Positions 42,737-50,834 of a stretch of 64,000 nt of DNA are shown piece after piece (the first letter of the stretch is position 1; every line of letters starts with the position of its first letter). The notes beneath the pieces were generated by a model. It was not told where the DNA came from. It did no database searches and worked only from the letters and a program-made list of their open reading frames with translations. This stretch comes from Sideroxydans sp. (lineage in GTDB: Bacteria > Pseudomonadota > Gammaproteobacteria > Burkholderiales > Gallionellaceae), in contig DAIDAJ010000105.1 of the NCBI GenBank assembly GCA_027310665.1, positions 1-64,000 of the forward strand, in the 5' to 3' direction. A program made the translations under genes and the position numbers.

Positions 42737-43204
42737 ATGATGAGCAACAAGGCGCAAGGAAGTTTGCCTTTATTGCCAAGCGCAGTGGACATTGAATTAG
42801 CCAAAGAAAGTAGCCGTGCACTTTCTATGATCTTGGCAACCAAGGAAGAGGTTCAAAAAGTAACGATTCAAAGTGATGGAGAAAAGACGAAGGTTGAATT
42901 GCCGATGTCTGCATTTCGATTGTTCATTGATATTCTGGCTAATCTGTCACAAGGAAATGCAGTGCAGGTGGTTCCGGTGCATGCTGAAATCACTACACAG
43001 GAAGCAGCTGACCTGCTAATGGTTTCGCGGCCGTATTTCATCAAGCTGCTTGATGAAAACAAGATTCCATATCGAAAGGTTGGAACGCATCGGAGAATCC
43101 GATATAGCGATTTGTTGGACTTTAAAAACAATGAAGAGCAATTAAGAGAAGCCGCACTTGATGAACTTGCCGCACAAGCACAGAAACTAGGAATGGGTTA
43201 TTAA
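42737..43204 (+). CDS. Helix-turn-helix antitoxin-type protein
   Basis: 155 residues. The C-terminal 70 or so form an excisionase/MerR-like helix-turn-helix: ITTQEAADLLMVSRPYFIKL then YRKVGTHRRIRYSDLLDFKN. The N-terminal part would make the contact with the toxin. GGAGAAGG precedes the paired ATGs at 42737 and 42740. It shares a base with the PIN gene start (TAATG). Confidence 0.88.
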   Translation: MMSNKAQGSLPLLPSAVDIELAKESSRALSMILATKEEVQKVTIQSDGEKTKVELPMSAFRLFIDILANLSQGNAVQVVPVHAEITTQEAADLLMVSRPYFIKLLDENKIPYRKVGTHRRIRYSDLLDFKNNEEQLREAALDELAAQAQKLGMGY

Positions 43205-43773
43205 TGAGCAGTTTCACAGTCGTGTATGACGCAAACGTTTTATATCCGGCACCCTTGCGGGATTTGCTGGTGCGTCTTGCAATGACTGGGTTATTCCGTG
43301 CTCGCTGGTCTGATCACATCCATGAAGAGTGGATGCGAAATGTACTAAAGAACCGGCCAGACCTTACTCATGCTCAACTTGAGAGAACCAGGCAACTCAT
43401 GGACAGTAACTGCCATGACTGTCTTGTTACCGGTTACGAGGCGCTTATTGAACATCTCAGGTTACCAGATGAGGGTGATCGCCATGTATTGGCCGCAGCC
43501 ATTCGATGTGGAGCTGACGCAATCATTACTTGCAATCTTAAAGACTTCCCCAATGAGGTACTGTCGCAGCATGGGATAGAAGCAATTCACCCGGATGACT
43601 TTGTAGTAAATAACTTCGATCTCAATGGGGCAAGGGTGTTAGAGGCTGTTCGCAAGCATCGTGCTTCCTTGAAAAATCCCGCAATGGATGTTGATACATT
43701 TCTTGATACCCTGTTAAAGCAGGGCTTGCCGCAGTCTGTAGAAATATTGAAAAACTATAAGGTGGCAATTTAG
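43204..43773 (+). CDS. PIN-domain ribonuclease toxin
   Basis: 189 residues, PIN fold with expected acidic residues: D9 in VVYDANVLYPAPLRD, E41 in HEEWMRN, D95/D98-type pair in RLPDEGDRHVLAAA, and D117-type in TCNLKDFPNEVL. An extended C-terminal helical region follows residue 135. With the helix-turn-helix gene it forms a type II toxin-antitoxin unit. Codon use is AT-richer than in flanking chromosome. Confidence 0.9.
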   Translation: MSSFTVVYDANVLYPAPLRDLLVRLAMTGLFRARWSDHIHEEWMRNVLKNRPDLTHAQLERTRQLMDSNCHDCLVTGYEALIEHLRLPDEGDRHVLAAAIRCGADAIITCNLKDFPNEVLSQHGIEAIHPDDFVVNNFDLNGARVLEAVRKHRASLKNPAMDVDTFLDTLLKQGLPQSVEILKNYKVAI

Positions 43774-43860
43774 CGGTTAGCTCCGAGCCAGAGAAACGAT
43801 TGGAGTCAGCCACGTTTTCCTATTGCGCAGGCAACTATTCAAATTTGAGGAGAATTCTTG

Positions 43861-44274
43861 ATGAGCATTGCAATTGAGAATCTTGAATCAGCCCAACAGC
43901 GGGCGATGGCCGGCAGGCCTAAGGTCAGCGGTTTTCCTTACTTGGCCGAAACGCTTCGGCGTGCGGGCGTAACACGAAACATCTGGTCATTGCCTTCGTG
44001 CCAAAGCCTGTATCTGACCGAGAAAGGCCCTGTCGTTGTTCAAGGATCACCTCTGGTTACCGGCATGGCCGACGTGCCTCCATTCAGCCGCGAAGCTCTC
44101 ATCACTGCTTTGCGTACCGATCAGGCTGGGAACAGCACGTTTCCCGAGTTCCTGATGGCGACATGGAGAGCCGGTGTCGTTAAATACGATGTGGACTTCG
44201 CAGCGCGAACCTGCACTTATTATGGCGTTGGCGAAGAAAAATACCTTGAATCGTATCCTGCGGTTGAGGTATGA
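43861..44274 (+). CDS. DUF1398 family protein
   Basis: 137 residues of DUF1398, related to E. coli YbcV-type phage-linked proteins of unknown role. Recognisable parts are GRPKVSGFPYLAETLRRAG near residue 17, QSLYLTEKGPVVVQG, and the ending VKYDVDFAARTCTYYGVGEE. GAGGAGAATTCTTG precedes the ATG. A strong hairpin follows. It lies as a single-gene cassette between the PIN unit and the third SDR remnant. Confidence 0.82.
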   Translation: MSIAIENLESAQQRAMAGRPKVSGFPYLAETLRRAGVTRNIWSLPSCQSLYLTEKGPVVVQGSPLVTGMADVPPFSREALITALRTDQAGNSTFPEFLMATWRAGVVKYDVDFAARTCTYYGVGEEKYLESYPAVEV

Positions 44275-44280
44275 ACTGAG

Positions 44281-44307
44281 AAAAAGCCCGGCGATGCCGG
44301 GCTTTTT
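44281..44307. terminator. Hairpin terminator after DUF1398 gene
   Basis: AAAAAGCCCGGC, GAT, GCCGGGCTTTTT, followed by GTTTT. It is a variant of the hairpin at 41135 next to SDR copy 1. Confidence 0.85.
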
Positions 44308-44311
44308 GTTT

Positions 44312-44400
44312 TACGCTACGCTGGCAATCCAACCTTCCCTTCAAAGCGTCATGCCACCGGATACCTCGATGCCCGTCTTCATCGCGGCATAGGCGGCAGA
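44312..44400 (-). pseudogene. SDR oxidoreductase 3' fragment, copy 3, internally deleted
   Basis: CGCTACGCTGGCAATCCAAC and CTTCAAAGCGTCATGCCACC match the end of copy 1, then after ATACCTCGATGC the sequence jumps to CGTCTTCATCGCGGCATAGG, which in copy 1 lies about 240 bases further on. Both borders in copy 1 read TCGATGC, so a seven-base direct repeat explains the deletion. Non-coding. Confidence 0.8.
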
Positions 44401-44445
44401 GCGAAACGAGTGATGCAGGTGAAAATTCTCCCTGCGCCGCGCCAA

Positions 44446-45303
44446 TCAGTGCAGGTGTGGTTTTTCGCCGCAGATGACCAGCGCCGACCAGTGGAGCCTT
44501 GCCTGTCCGTCGTTTGAGGTTTGCTGCACAAGTTCGTGCACCGTGCGCCGGATCTTCTCGCGCGTTGCTTCGTCTGCCTTGGCCAACCCGGCGACGACCG
44601 GGGCAGCGACCGAGGTCATGAAGTTCCAGTACTGATCCGGAGACTCGAACAGCAGATCCCCCGCGACTTCTGTTTCGGCGACGTTTTCGAGACCCACTTC
44701 GCGGTATGCGTCGGTCATGAGGCCCGGTGTCGCGCACCTGAACAGTCCCGGTGCGTCGCGCAGTGTGGGCGGCATCTCCACATTGGCGGCGATGGCGCCC
44801 ATGATGGTGGTAGCCCATGAATTCTTCTCGGGGGCGCCCCAAACTGCCGTGCAAATATGTGCTCCCGTGCGGGACACGCGCACCATTTCTCTGAGTCCGA
44901 GGTTTATGTCGGGAAAGAACATGAACCCGAAGCGGCACATGACGGCGTCAAAACTTTGATCCGCGAAAGGCAATTCACAGGCATCGCATTGCCTGGTAGC
45001 AACGTTGGCAAGCCCGCGATGCGCGGCATTTTCGTTGGCGACTTCGAGCATGCGTTCGGAGAGGTCTGTGAGGGTCACCTTTCCCCTGGGTGTGAGCTTT
45101 GCGGCAGACAATCCCGGTTCACCTGTGCCCGCAGCTATGTCGAGCACCTGGGACGTGTCCCGTAGTTTGGCGCTGCGAATGAGTTGCTCCCCGATCGGGG
45201 CCATCCAGTCCACCACGAACTTGTCCCACTGTTTCCAACCGGCGGAAAATCGGTCCCAGGTCTGGCGTTGCTGATCCCTGATTTGAATTAATTGTTGATT
45301 CAT
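44446..45303 (-). CDS. Class I SAM-dependent methyltransferase
   Basis: 285 residues, UbiE-like Rossmann methyltransferase. SAM motif I is VLDIAAGTGEPGLSAAKL near residue 53, motif II is KVTLTDLSERMLEVA, and motif III region is QSFDAVMCRFGFMFFPD. Opening MNQQLIQIRDQQRQTWDRFS resembles ubiquinone/menaquinone-type methyltransferases acting on small molecules. AAGGAGATGATC precedes the chosen ATG. Substrate unknown. It marks the right edge of the toxin-antitoxin island. Confidence 0.85.
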   Translation of the reverse strand: MNQQLIQIRDQQRQTWDRFSAGWKQWDKFVVDWMAPIGEQLIRSAKLRDTSQVLDIAAGTGEPGLSAAKLTPRGKVTLTDLSERMLEVANENAAHRGLANVATRQCDACELPFADQSFDAVMCRFGFMFFPDINLGLREMVRVSRTGAHICTAVWGAPEKNSWATTIMGAIAANVEMPPTLRDAPGLFRCATPGLMTDAYREVGLENVAETEVAGDLLFESPDQYWNFMTSVAAPVVAGLAKADEATREKIRRTVHELVQQTSNDGQARLHWSALVICGEKPHLH

Positions 45304-45544
45304 GATCATCTCCTTCACTAAAGGGGTCTGAATCGCACTGCTATCCCGCATTCAAATCCCAACACGATTTAAGTTCGTCGACTCACATCAGAATGCGCAA
45401 GTAAGCATGGCACCTCTCCCCCATTTTGAAAAGACGGACCGTTGCCAACTACTGTCGTTTTTGCTCGGACCGAGCCGATGCGCGGTAGTTCACGTTATTG
45501 CGCTACTGAGAATAGGGGGATTTAGGAATCAAAGGGGTCGGAAC

Positions 45545-45709
45545 CGTTATTCCGGCGAAGGCCGGAATCCAGTTGATTATCAAAACCCCACGCAGTGGGA
45601 CAGCGCACCAGCTATGACTCTGTCCGCTGCGCGGAAATTTAGATCAAGCTGGATTCCGGCCTGATCGAAGGTCAGCCTGTCCTGAGTTTATCGAAGGGCC
45701 GGAATGACG
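45545..45709. repeat. Long inverted repeat, ATTCCGGC family, copy 2 with nested insertion
   Basis: Starts CGTTATTCCGGCGAAGGCCG and ends GGGCCGGAATGACG. The right arm is broken by about 35 bases, TGATCGAAGG.. GTCCTGAGTTTATCGAAG, which resemble the TTCGTCCTGAGCTTGTCGAAG repeat at 62183, so one repeat family has inserted into, or recombined with, another. Interior CCCACGCAGTGGGACAG matches copy 1. The rest of the 45304-45941 gap holds a GGGGTCTGAATCGC and a GGGGTCGGAACCG fragment and no believable gene. Confidence 0.8.
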
Positions 45710-45941
45710 AGGGAACACGTTTCGTGTGTTGTCGCCAACTATGGAAACCTCAATTAAGACAGGGTGTATCTGGCGGGTCAGCGTAGTGATATTCCCGGTA
45801 CGGCCTGCTGCCAAAGCTGACGTTTGCGAGAGTGGTATTGTTGACAGTGACGGTCGGCCATATAACAATCATTTCCCGATTCGGCTCCCGCCGTCCCGTC
45901 CGACGACGGGATGCCCCTCGAGATTTGACGAGGAGGTCATC

Positions 45942-46310
45942 ATGCTTGATATCAACCACATTCTTAATGAACAGGCGAACGGCCGCTTTGACCCTGAAGG
46001 CCATATGTACGACCTTGAACATTGGTCTCCGCTCATCGCCAAGCAACTGGCGATTGACGAGGGGATCGGGGAGCTCACCGAGGCGCATTGGCACGTGATC
46101 CATGCGCTGCGCAACTTGTATCTGGAGCAGGGACGTTCGGAAAATACGCGCATCGTCATGCAAATGCTGGCGCAGGATTTTGTGGACGAAGGCGGGCGTC
46201 GCTACCTTTACGAGCTGTTCCCGAAAGGCCCTGTCAGCCAAGGGTCGCGTCTGGCGGGCGTGCCCGCCCCTCCCTATGCGAGCGATCCCTCGTTCGGCTG
46301 GGCCGGCTGA
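45942..46310 (+). CDS. DsrC/TusE-like protein without cysteine
   Basis: 122 residues. The body matches the DsrC family: GRFDPEGHMYDLEHWSPLIA near residue 14, EGIGELTEAHWHVIHALRNL, and GGRRYLYELFPKGPVSQGSR. DsrC carries one or two conserved C-terminal cysteines that form persulfides or trisulfides; here the tail ends PPYASDPSFGWAG, and the protein has no cysteine at all. It therefore cannot carry sulfur and is more like the regulatory, cysteine-free relatives. GAGGAGGTCATC precedes the ATG. A 76-residue gene follows 58 bases later. Confidence 0.85.
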   Translation: MLDINHILNEQANGRFDPEGHMYDLEHWSPLIAKQLAIDEGIGELTEAHWHVIHALRNLYLEQGRSENTRIVMQMLAQDFVDEGGRRYLYELFPKGPVSQGSRLAGVPAPPYASDPSFGWAG

Positions 46311-46368
46311 GGATGCCACGCAGTTTTGTTGTGCTGTCGCAGTTTCTCATCAACGCAAGGAGAAGATC

Positions 46369-46599
46369 ATGAACACTGCAGATATGTTGATCTATGTGCA
46401 TCCCACGCTGGATGCGCAAAGCAGGAGCGCTCTGGAAAGAACTGTGGAGGGGCGTCTCGGGGTCGATTGCGCGCAATTCGACGCTCATACGCATCACCAT
46501 GCGATGATGGTCAAGTATGATCCCGATGCAATTCAAGGCATGCAGATATTGAACATGGTACGCAATACCGATCCTGCGGCGACGATGGTGGGGCTTTAG
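46369..46599 (+). CDS. Small HMA/ferredoxin-like-fold candidate
   Basis: 76 residues, alternating strand-helix pattern: ADMLIYVHPTL, SALERTVEGRLGVD, AMMVKYDPDAIQ, GMQILNMVR. This suggests a ferredoxin-like fold as in heavy-metal-associated domains, but no CxxC is present; instead there is a His cluster, HTHHH, at residues 41-45. GCAAGGAGAAGATC precedes the ATG. It probably shares a transcript with the DsrC-like gene. Function unknown; metal binding through the His cluster is speculation. Confidence 0.65.
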   Translation: MNTADMLIYVHPTLDAQSRSALERTVEGRLGVDCAQFDAHTHHHAMMVKYDPDAIQGMQILNMVRNTDPAATMVGL

Positions 46600-46655
46600 T
46601 TTCGGAAAAGAATACGGTTGCCGATTGGATGGTCGAACAAGCGGTCAAACGCCAG

Positions 46656-47402
46656 TCAATCTTCAACCCGGGTTGCCCCGCAGCACTTCTTGTATTTTCT
46701 TCCACTGCCGCAAGGACAAGGTGCATTGCGGCTTATTTTTGGAGCTTCGGTTGCCGAGGGTTTGCCGCTGGCGCCGTCTGCTGCACGGCGTTGCGGCGCC
46801 CAGAATTTGTATATCCAGCCGACGCTTGCCGGGATCTGTTTTGAAAGCTCTTCGCGCTGGGCCGGTGTCTTCACCAGTTCTTCTTCTGCCTCGGTGATCT
46901 CCGGCGCACCCAGCAGGTAGATCGGTCGCAATGCCACCGGGCCGTGCTTCGATTCAAACATGGCCTGCCAGCTGTTGCGCTGCATGTCGATGCCGGTCAT
47001 GAATCCGTGCGCCCACATCTCCCCGTCCATGTATTCATGCTCGTCGCCTTCGAAGACCTGCAGATCGAACACGGGTTCGAAATGCTCCGCGTCCTGATGC
47101 AGGCTCCAGATGATCGCGTTCATGTGGCGCGTGAGCAGGTCGGTGATCCTTGCTGCCTGGGCAGCGGATTCGAATCTCGGTGCGTCTGCCGCGGTCGGGC
47201 CCCACACGCGCGGGAGCCATTCTTCCGGCTTGGGCATGGCCGGACCGCAAGCGAGGGCAGTGAGGAAGCCATCCAGGCAATCCAGCAGCATGACTTCATT
47301 GGTCGTGGCGTCGGACATGAGGAAGCTGTCGAGCTCGTCCATTTCTTTTTCGGAGAGCGCGGGGGTGACTTCTTCTTCCTCGAAGGATTCTTGTTTTGGC
47401 AT
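46656..47402 (-). CDS. YecA/UPF0149 family protein with SEC-C motif
   Basis: 248 residues. The UPF0149 domain spans about residues 15-190 (LLDCLDGFLTALACGPAMPK and GEMWAHGFMTGIDMQRNSW), and the C-terminus is a zinc-binding SEC-C motif, NAPCPCGSGRKYKKCCG. Several such proteins associate with ribosomes or chaperone work, but no specific role is claimed here. The dUTPase gene begins upstream on the same strand, seven bases away at its stop. Confidence 0.92.
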   Translation of the reverse strand: MPKQESFEEEEVTPALSEKEMDELDSFLMSDATTNEVMLLDCLDGFLTALACGPAMPKPEEWLPRVWGPTAADAPRFESAAQAARITDLLTRHMNAIIWSLHQDAEHFEPVFDLQVFEGDEHEYMDGEMWAHGFMTGIDMQRNSWQAMFESKHGPVALRPIYLLGAPEITEAEEELVKTPAQREELSKQIPASVGWIYKFWAPQRRAADGASGKPSATEAPKISRNAPCPCGSGRKYKKCCGATRVED

Positions 47403-47409
47403 GATGCGG

Positions 47410-48081
47410 TTACTTCCCTTCCTGAACGATCAGGTACCTTGCCTTGAGCGAACGGTAAAGTTCATCGCGGACATTGACGGAATCCAGATCGGCCACTTCC
47501 AGCACTTCTACCAGGTGTTCGTTGTCCTCCCGGCCATCCCATATCTTGATGTACGTTCCGGCCTTGTAGCCGTGGTCCTGGCGGAACACGTTCAGCACGT
47601 TCTTGCCGACGTATTGCTTGAACAGGTCGTTCCATTCCATATCGCAGTCGTGCAGCAGCGACTCGAACAGCGCCAGGCTGGTGCGCTTGGCCGCGGCCAG
47701 GCCCACGAGCAGGTCGAGCTTATCCAGCAAGTTCAATTGCGCGAGCACGTAGGTTTGGTTATCGAACTGAACCGACTTCTGGTGAAGGCTGAGTTCACTC
47801 TGCATTTCCATCTTCGCCTGCGCGATATTGCCGAGTTTGCTCTGTATGGATGCAGACAGGATGAAGTGCCAGATATCGACCAGTTCCATGCGCAGTTGCG
47901 CCCAGTCGCATTCCTGCTTCTTCCACCATTTCCAGCCGTGGTGCTCGATGGCCTCGACGCCTTCGACCTGGATGGCGCGGTGCCAATTGTTGTTGGCCGC
48001 AATCCAGGCGGGGTTCACTTTGCTGTTCATGCCATCCTGCAGTTCGAGCATGGTAATGAGCTGGATTTCTGAAATCGTCAT
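47410..48081 (-). CDS. Dimeric dUTP diphosphatase
   Basis: 223 residues of the all-alpha dimeric dUTPase type (MazG-like superfamily), which hydrolyses dUTP to keep uracil out of DNA. Motifs: MLELQDGMNSKVNPAWIAAN near residue 10, WKKQECDWAQLRMELVDIWH near 50 with the metal-binding ExxxE/D pattern, and KNVLNVFRQDHGYKAGTY near 165. Start at 48081 begins the conserved part; an ATG nine codons upstream is possible. Confidence 0.88.
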   Translation of the reverse strand: MTISEIQLITMLELQDGMNSKVNPAWIAANNNWHRAIQVEGVEAIEHHGWKWWKKQECDWAQLRMELVDIWHFILSASIQSKLGNIAQAKMEMQSELSLHQKSVQFDNQTYVLAQLNLLDKLDLLVGLAAAKRTSLALFESLLHDCDMEWNDLFKQYVGKNVLNVFRQDHGYKAGTYIKIWDGREDNEHLVEVLEVADLDSVNVRDELYRSLKARYLIVQEGK

Positions 48082-48181
48082 TGTTCTGGCCTTGGGTAAA
48101 ACAATCATTTTACAGCATGGCACCCCCTTCGATTTCTGCTGAATTCGGCGGCCTGCAGGGTTTTGCATTGACCGGCGTGCC

Positions 48182-48673
48182 ATGGCTGTGGATACTTCAA
48201 TTCACGCGACCACATTTTCTAAACTTATGACAAGCTTCTGGACGTGGCTCTCCATCATCGGTCTGTCGATGACGCCCAACCTGATACTGGGGCCATCGGC
48301 GGCGGTCGGCGTGGGCATCGCGGCACACTACGACCCGTCGGTCCTCCTGCCGGTGGTCGCGGTGGCGGGCTACATCGAGGGGCTCGTCGTCGCCTGGCTC
48401 GCCGGCGAGAGCACGCAGATCGGCTTCATCGGCCGGTGGGTTGCGCGGATGCGCACGCCGAGGAGCACGGCGCTGGCCGACAAGTGGGGAGTCTGGGGTG
48501 GCCTCACCATAGGCTGCGCCGTGGTCGGCCAGGAGCCTATCCTGGTGGCGCTGCGCTGGCTGGGCGTCGACATGCGCCGGATCTGGTTGCCGCTGGCATT
48601 CAGCAACGCGGTCTTCGCCGTCATCTACTACTGGGTCGTATTGTTCGGCTTCGACCAGGTCGCACACTTCTGA
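48182..48673 (+). CDS. Small multidrug-export-like membrane protein
   Basis: 163 residues with about five hydrophobic segments. It resembles the putative small multi-drug export family: LGPSAAVGVGIAAHYDPSVL, VAGYIEGLVVAWLAGESTQI, then WGVWGGLTIGCAVVGQEPIL and the C-terminal AVFAVIYYWVVLFGF. The family name is historical and no transport activity is established. Start at 48182; an internal ATG at 48227 is an alternative and no strong ribosome site decides. Confidence 0.65.
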   Translation: MAVDTSIHATTFSKLMTSFWTWLSIIGLSMTPNLILGPSAAVGVGIAAHYDPSVLLPVVAVAGYIEGLVVAWLAGESTQIGFIGRWVARMRTPRSTALADKWGVWGGLTIGCAVVGQEPILVALRWLGVDMRRIWLPLAFSNAVFAVIYYWVVLFGFDQVAHF

Positions 48674-48958
48674 GCTCACCCGGCGTTATCGATAAAGCAG
48701 ATCGGCATCAACTTGCTCGCAGTAAATTTCTCGCCAATTTTTGCGTCCCGTTTCCGGATGTCCGTCTTGCTCGCAAGCCAATAAGCAAGGCCATCTGCAC
48801 GGCTTTTTCCTGCCGCGCCAATCCGGCGCAAGGAATGTGAGCCAGCCTCGATTTCAACTGAAAATACATGGAAGGGAACCTTGTGGACGTTCCAACATCA
48901 GAGTTTCGGCAAATAGCGCCCTTATGCAAATCAACCAGATCAAATCGCAGGAACTAAT

Positions 48959-49723
48959 GTGGATATAACATTCGCCGGTCTCGGACTTCACGTAATCATT
49001 GCCGCATTCTTCGCCATACACGCCGTTCGCAACGGGCAACCGATCTATTGGCTGCTCATATTGTTCCTGTTTCCGCTGATGGGCAGCGTGGTTTATTTCT
49101 TCGCGATCTTCCTGCCGGGCTTTCGTCTTGATCACCGTGCCATGCGCGCCGTGACCGCAGCAGCCAAAGTACTCAACCCCCAGGGCGAGATGCGTGAAGC
49201 ACAGGCCGCCTTTGAAGAATTGCCGACGGCACAGAACCAGATACGTCTGGCGGAAGCCCAGTTCGAACTGGGCCTGTATGAAGAGGCAGCAAAGAACTAT
49301 GAAGCCTGCCTTACAGGGCCATTCTCGACTTCACTGGAGATCAGGTTCGGCGCCGCCCGCGCCTTTGTGGAGTGCCGGCGCTTTGCAGAGGCGATCGTGC
49401 ATCTTGAGGCGATTCAGGATATCGACCAGGCATTCCGCCGCGAGGCCGTTTCACTGCTGCTCGCCCGTTCATATGCCGGCGTGGGCAGGACTGCCGAGGC
49501 GCGTTCCAATTTCGAGTCGGCAGTGGATCGCTATGGAAGCTTTGAGGCCCGCGCGCAGTATGCCATTTGGGCGCTATCCGCAGGGGACACGGCTACCGCT
49601 GCAGAGCTTCAGGCCGAGATCGATCAAATGACAAAACGATGGAGTCCGCAAGCACGCGAGTTCAATGCGGCCACCATGCGGCGATTGAGTGTGGCGCTTG
49701 GATCGTCGGGGAAGCGTTCGTAA
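48959..49723 (+). CDS. Membrane-anchored TPR protein
   Basis: 254 residues. Two N-terminal membrane segments (LHVIIAAFFAIHAVRN and YWLLILFLFPLMGSVVYFFA) resemble the PLDc_N anchor. From about residue 80 the protein is a string of TPR-like helices: QIRLAEAQFELGLYEEAAKN, RFGAARAFVECRRFAEAIVH, LLLARSYAGVGRTAEARSNF. The start is GTG at 48959, since the overlapping ATG is out of frame. A scaffold role is inferred. Confidence 0.8.
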   Translation: MDITFAGLGLHVIIAAFFAIHAVRNGQPIYWLLILFLFPLMGSVVYFFAIFLPGFRLDHRAMRAVTAAAKVLNPQGEMREAQAAFEELPTAQNQIRLAEAQFELGLYEEAAKNYEACLTGPFSTSLEIRFGAARAFVECRRFAEAIVHLEAIQDIDQAFRREAVSLLLARSYAGVGRTAEARSNFESAVDRYGSFEARAQYAIWALSAGDTATAAELQAEIDQMTKRWSPQAREFNAATMRRLSVALGSSGKRS

Positions 49724-49816
49724 ATGAATCAAGGAAATGCAGACAAAGTCCGTTCGCCCTGAGCCTGATGATACTACTAGCCATTTGAACATTCCCATCA
49801 TCCAGCCCGCCGTTTT

Positions 49817-50653
49817 TCACCGCCTCTTCACGATCACCAGCGCAATCCCTCCAAGTATCGCCACGGACGCCAGCACCAGACGCAGCGTCACCGCCTCGCC
49901 CAGGAACAGCACACCGCCGAGCGCGGCGATGACGGGCACGCTGAGTTGCACGGTGGAGGCGCTGGTGGCCTTGAGTGCAGGCAGCACCGAGTACCAGATG
50001 GAGTAGCCGATGCCGGAGGCCAGCGCGCCGGAGGCGACCGCGTAACCGATGCCGGCAGTGTCCAGCGAGACATTATTGATCGTGGCCAGGCTCACCGCCG
50101 CAGCCATGGGCACGGCGCGCAGGAAGTTGCCCGCCGTGATGCGCGTGGCATCGCCAGCTCCCTTGCCGCGCAACGAGTAGACGCCCCACGCGACGCCGGA
50201 CGCCAGCATGAGTACGGAGCCAACGAGTGGCGGCGCGGTGAGGCCCGGCAGCAGCAGGCCGACCAGCCCGACGAACGCGAGCGTCAGTCCGACGATCTGG
50301 CGGCCGTGCAGGCGTTCGCCCTTGCTGATGCCGTAGCCGATCATGGTCGCCTGCACTGCGCCGAACAGCAGCAATGCGCCCATCGCCGCAGGCAGGGTGA
50401 CATAGGCGTTGGAATACAGGATGGCGTAGACGAAGAGCGCCGCCGCGGAACGCCAGCTGCCCTTGCCGGTCTTGTGGCCTCGAAACAGCGTGACGAGCAG
50501 CCACATCGTTGCCGCGCCGGAGACAAGGCGGATGGTGGTGAAGCTGGCGGCATCGATGGCGGTGAGCTTGAGCGCCATGCGGCAGAACAGGGAGTTGCCG
50601 GCGAAGGCGATCATGGTGATCACGGTGAGGAGGATTATCCTGGTGCGCGACAT
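49817..50653 (-). CDS. EamA/DMT family transporter
   Basis: 278 residues with ten hydrophobic segments in two EamA repeats, an inner-membrane exporter of small metabolites of unknown identity. Repeat landmarks are FAGNSLFCRMALKLTAIDAA near the start and ASGALASGIGYSIWYSVLPA near residue 205, followed by PVIAALGGVLFLGEAVTLRL, the typical closing segment of DMT proteins. Confidence 0.92.
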   Translation of the reverse strand: MSRTRIILLTVITMIAFAGNSLFCRMALKLTAIDAASFTTIRLVSGAATMWLLVTLFRGHKTGKGSWRSAAALFVYAILYSNAYVTLPAAMGALLLFGAVQATMIGYGISKGERLHGRQIVGLTLAFVGLVGLLLPGLTAPPLVGSVLMLASGVAWGVYSLRGKGAGDATRITAGNFLRAVPMAAAVSLATINNVSLDTAGIGYAVASGALASGIGYSIWYSVLPALKATSASTVQLSVPVIAALGGVLFLGEAVTLRLVLASVAILGGIALVIVKRR

Positions 50654-50834
50654 CGTGTTTATCCTTGGGTTTATCGAGTAGCCGGATTCTATCCGACTCT
50701 ACTCCGCAGGCGGTTCCGGCATTCACACCAGGAACCAAAGGAGCCCAATTCTGCAGCCGGCTTTATGGGTAACCGAATGGCCCAAAGGATCGGCTTCGCT
50801 ACTCATTGCAGCATGTAATCCAAGCCGTCGACCT

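Noticed and set aside
41135-44400. Integron cassette array with attC sites
   Set aside because: Cassette-like toxin-antitoxin genes are present, but no integrase gene, no GTTRRRY-type core sites and mixed gene directions; SDR remnants are not attC-shaped.
45726-45941. An upstream extension of the DsrC-like gene by 72 codons
   Set aside because: The extension runs through repeat-derived sequence; the ATG at 45942 has a strong ribosome site and starts at the family's usual point.
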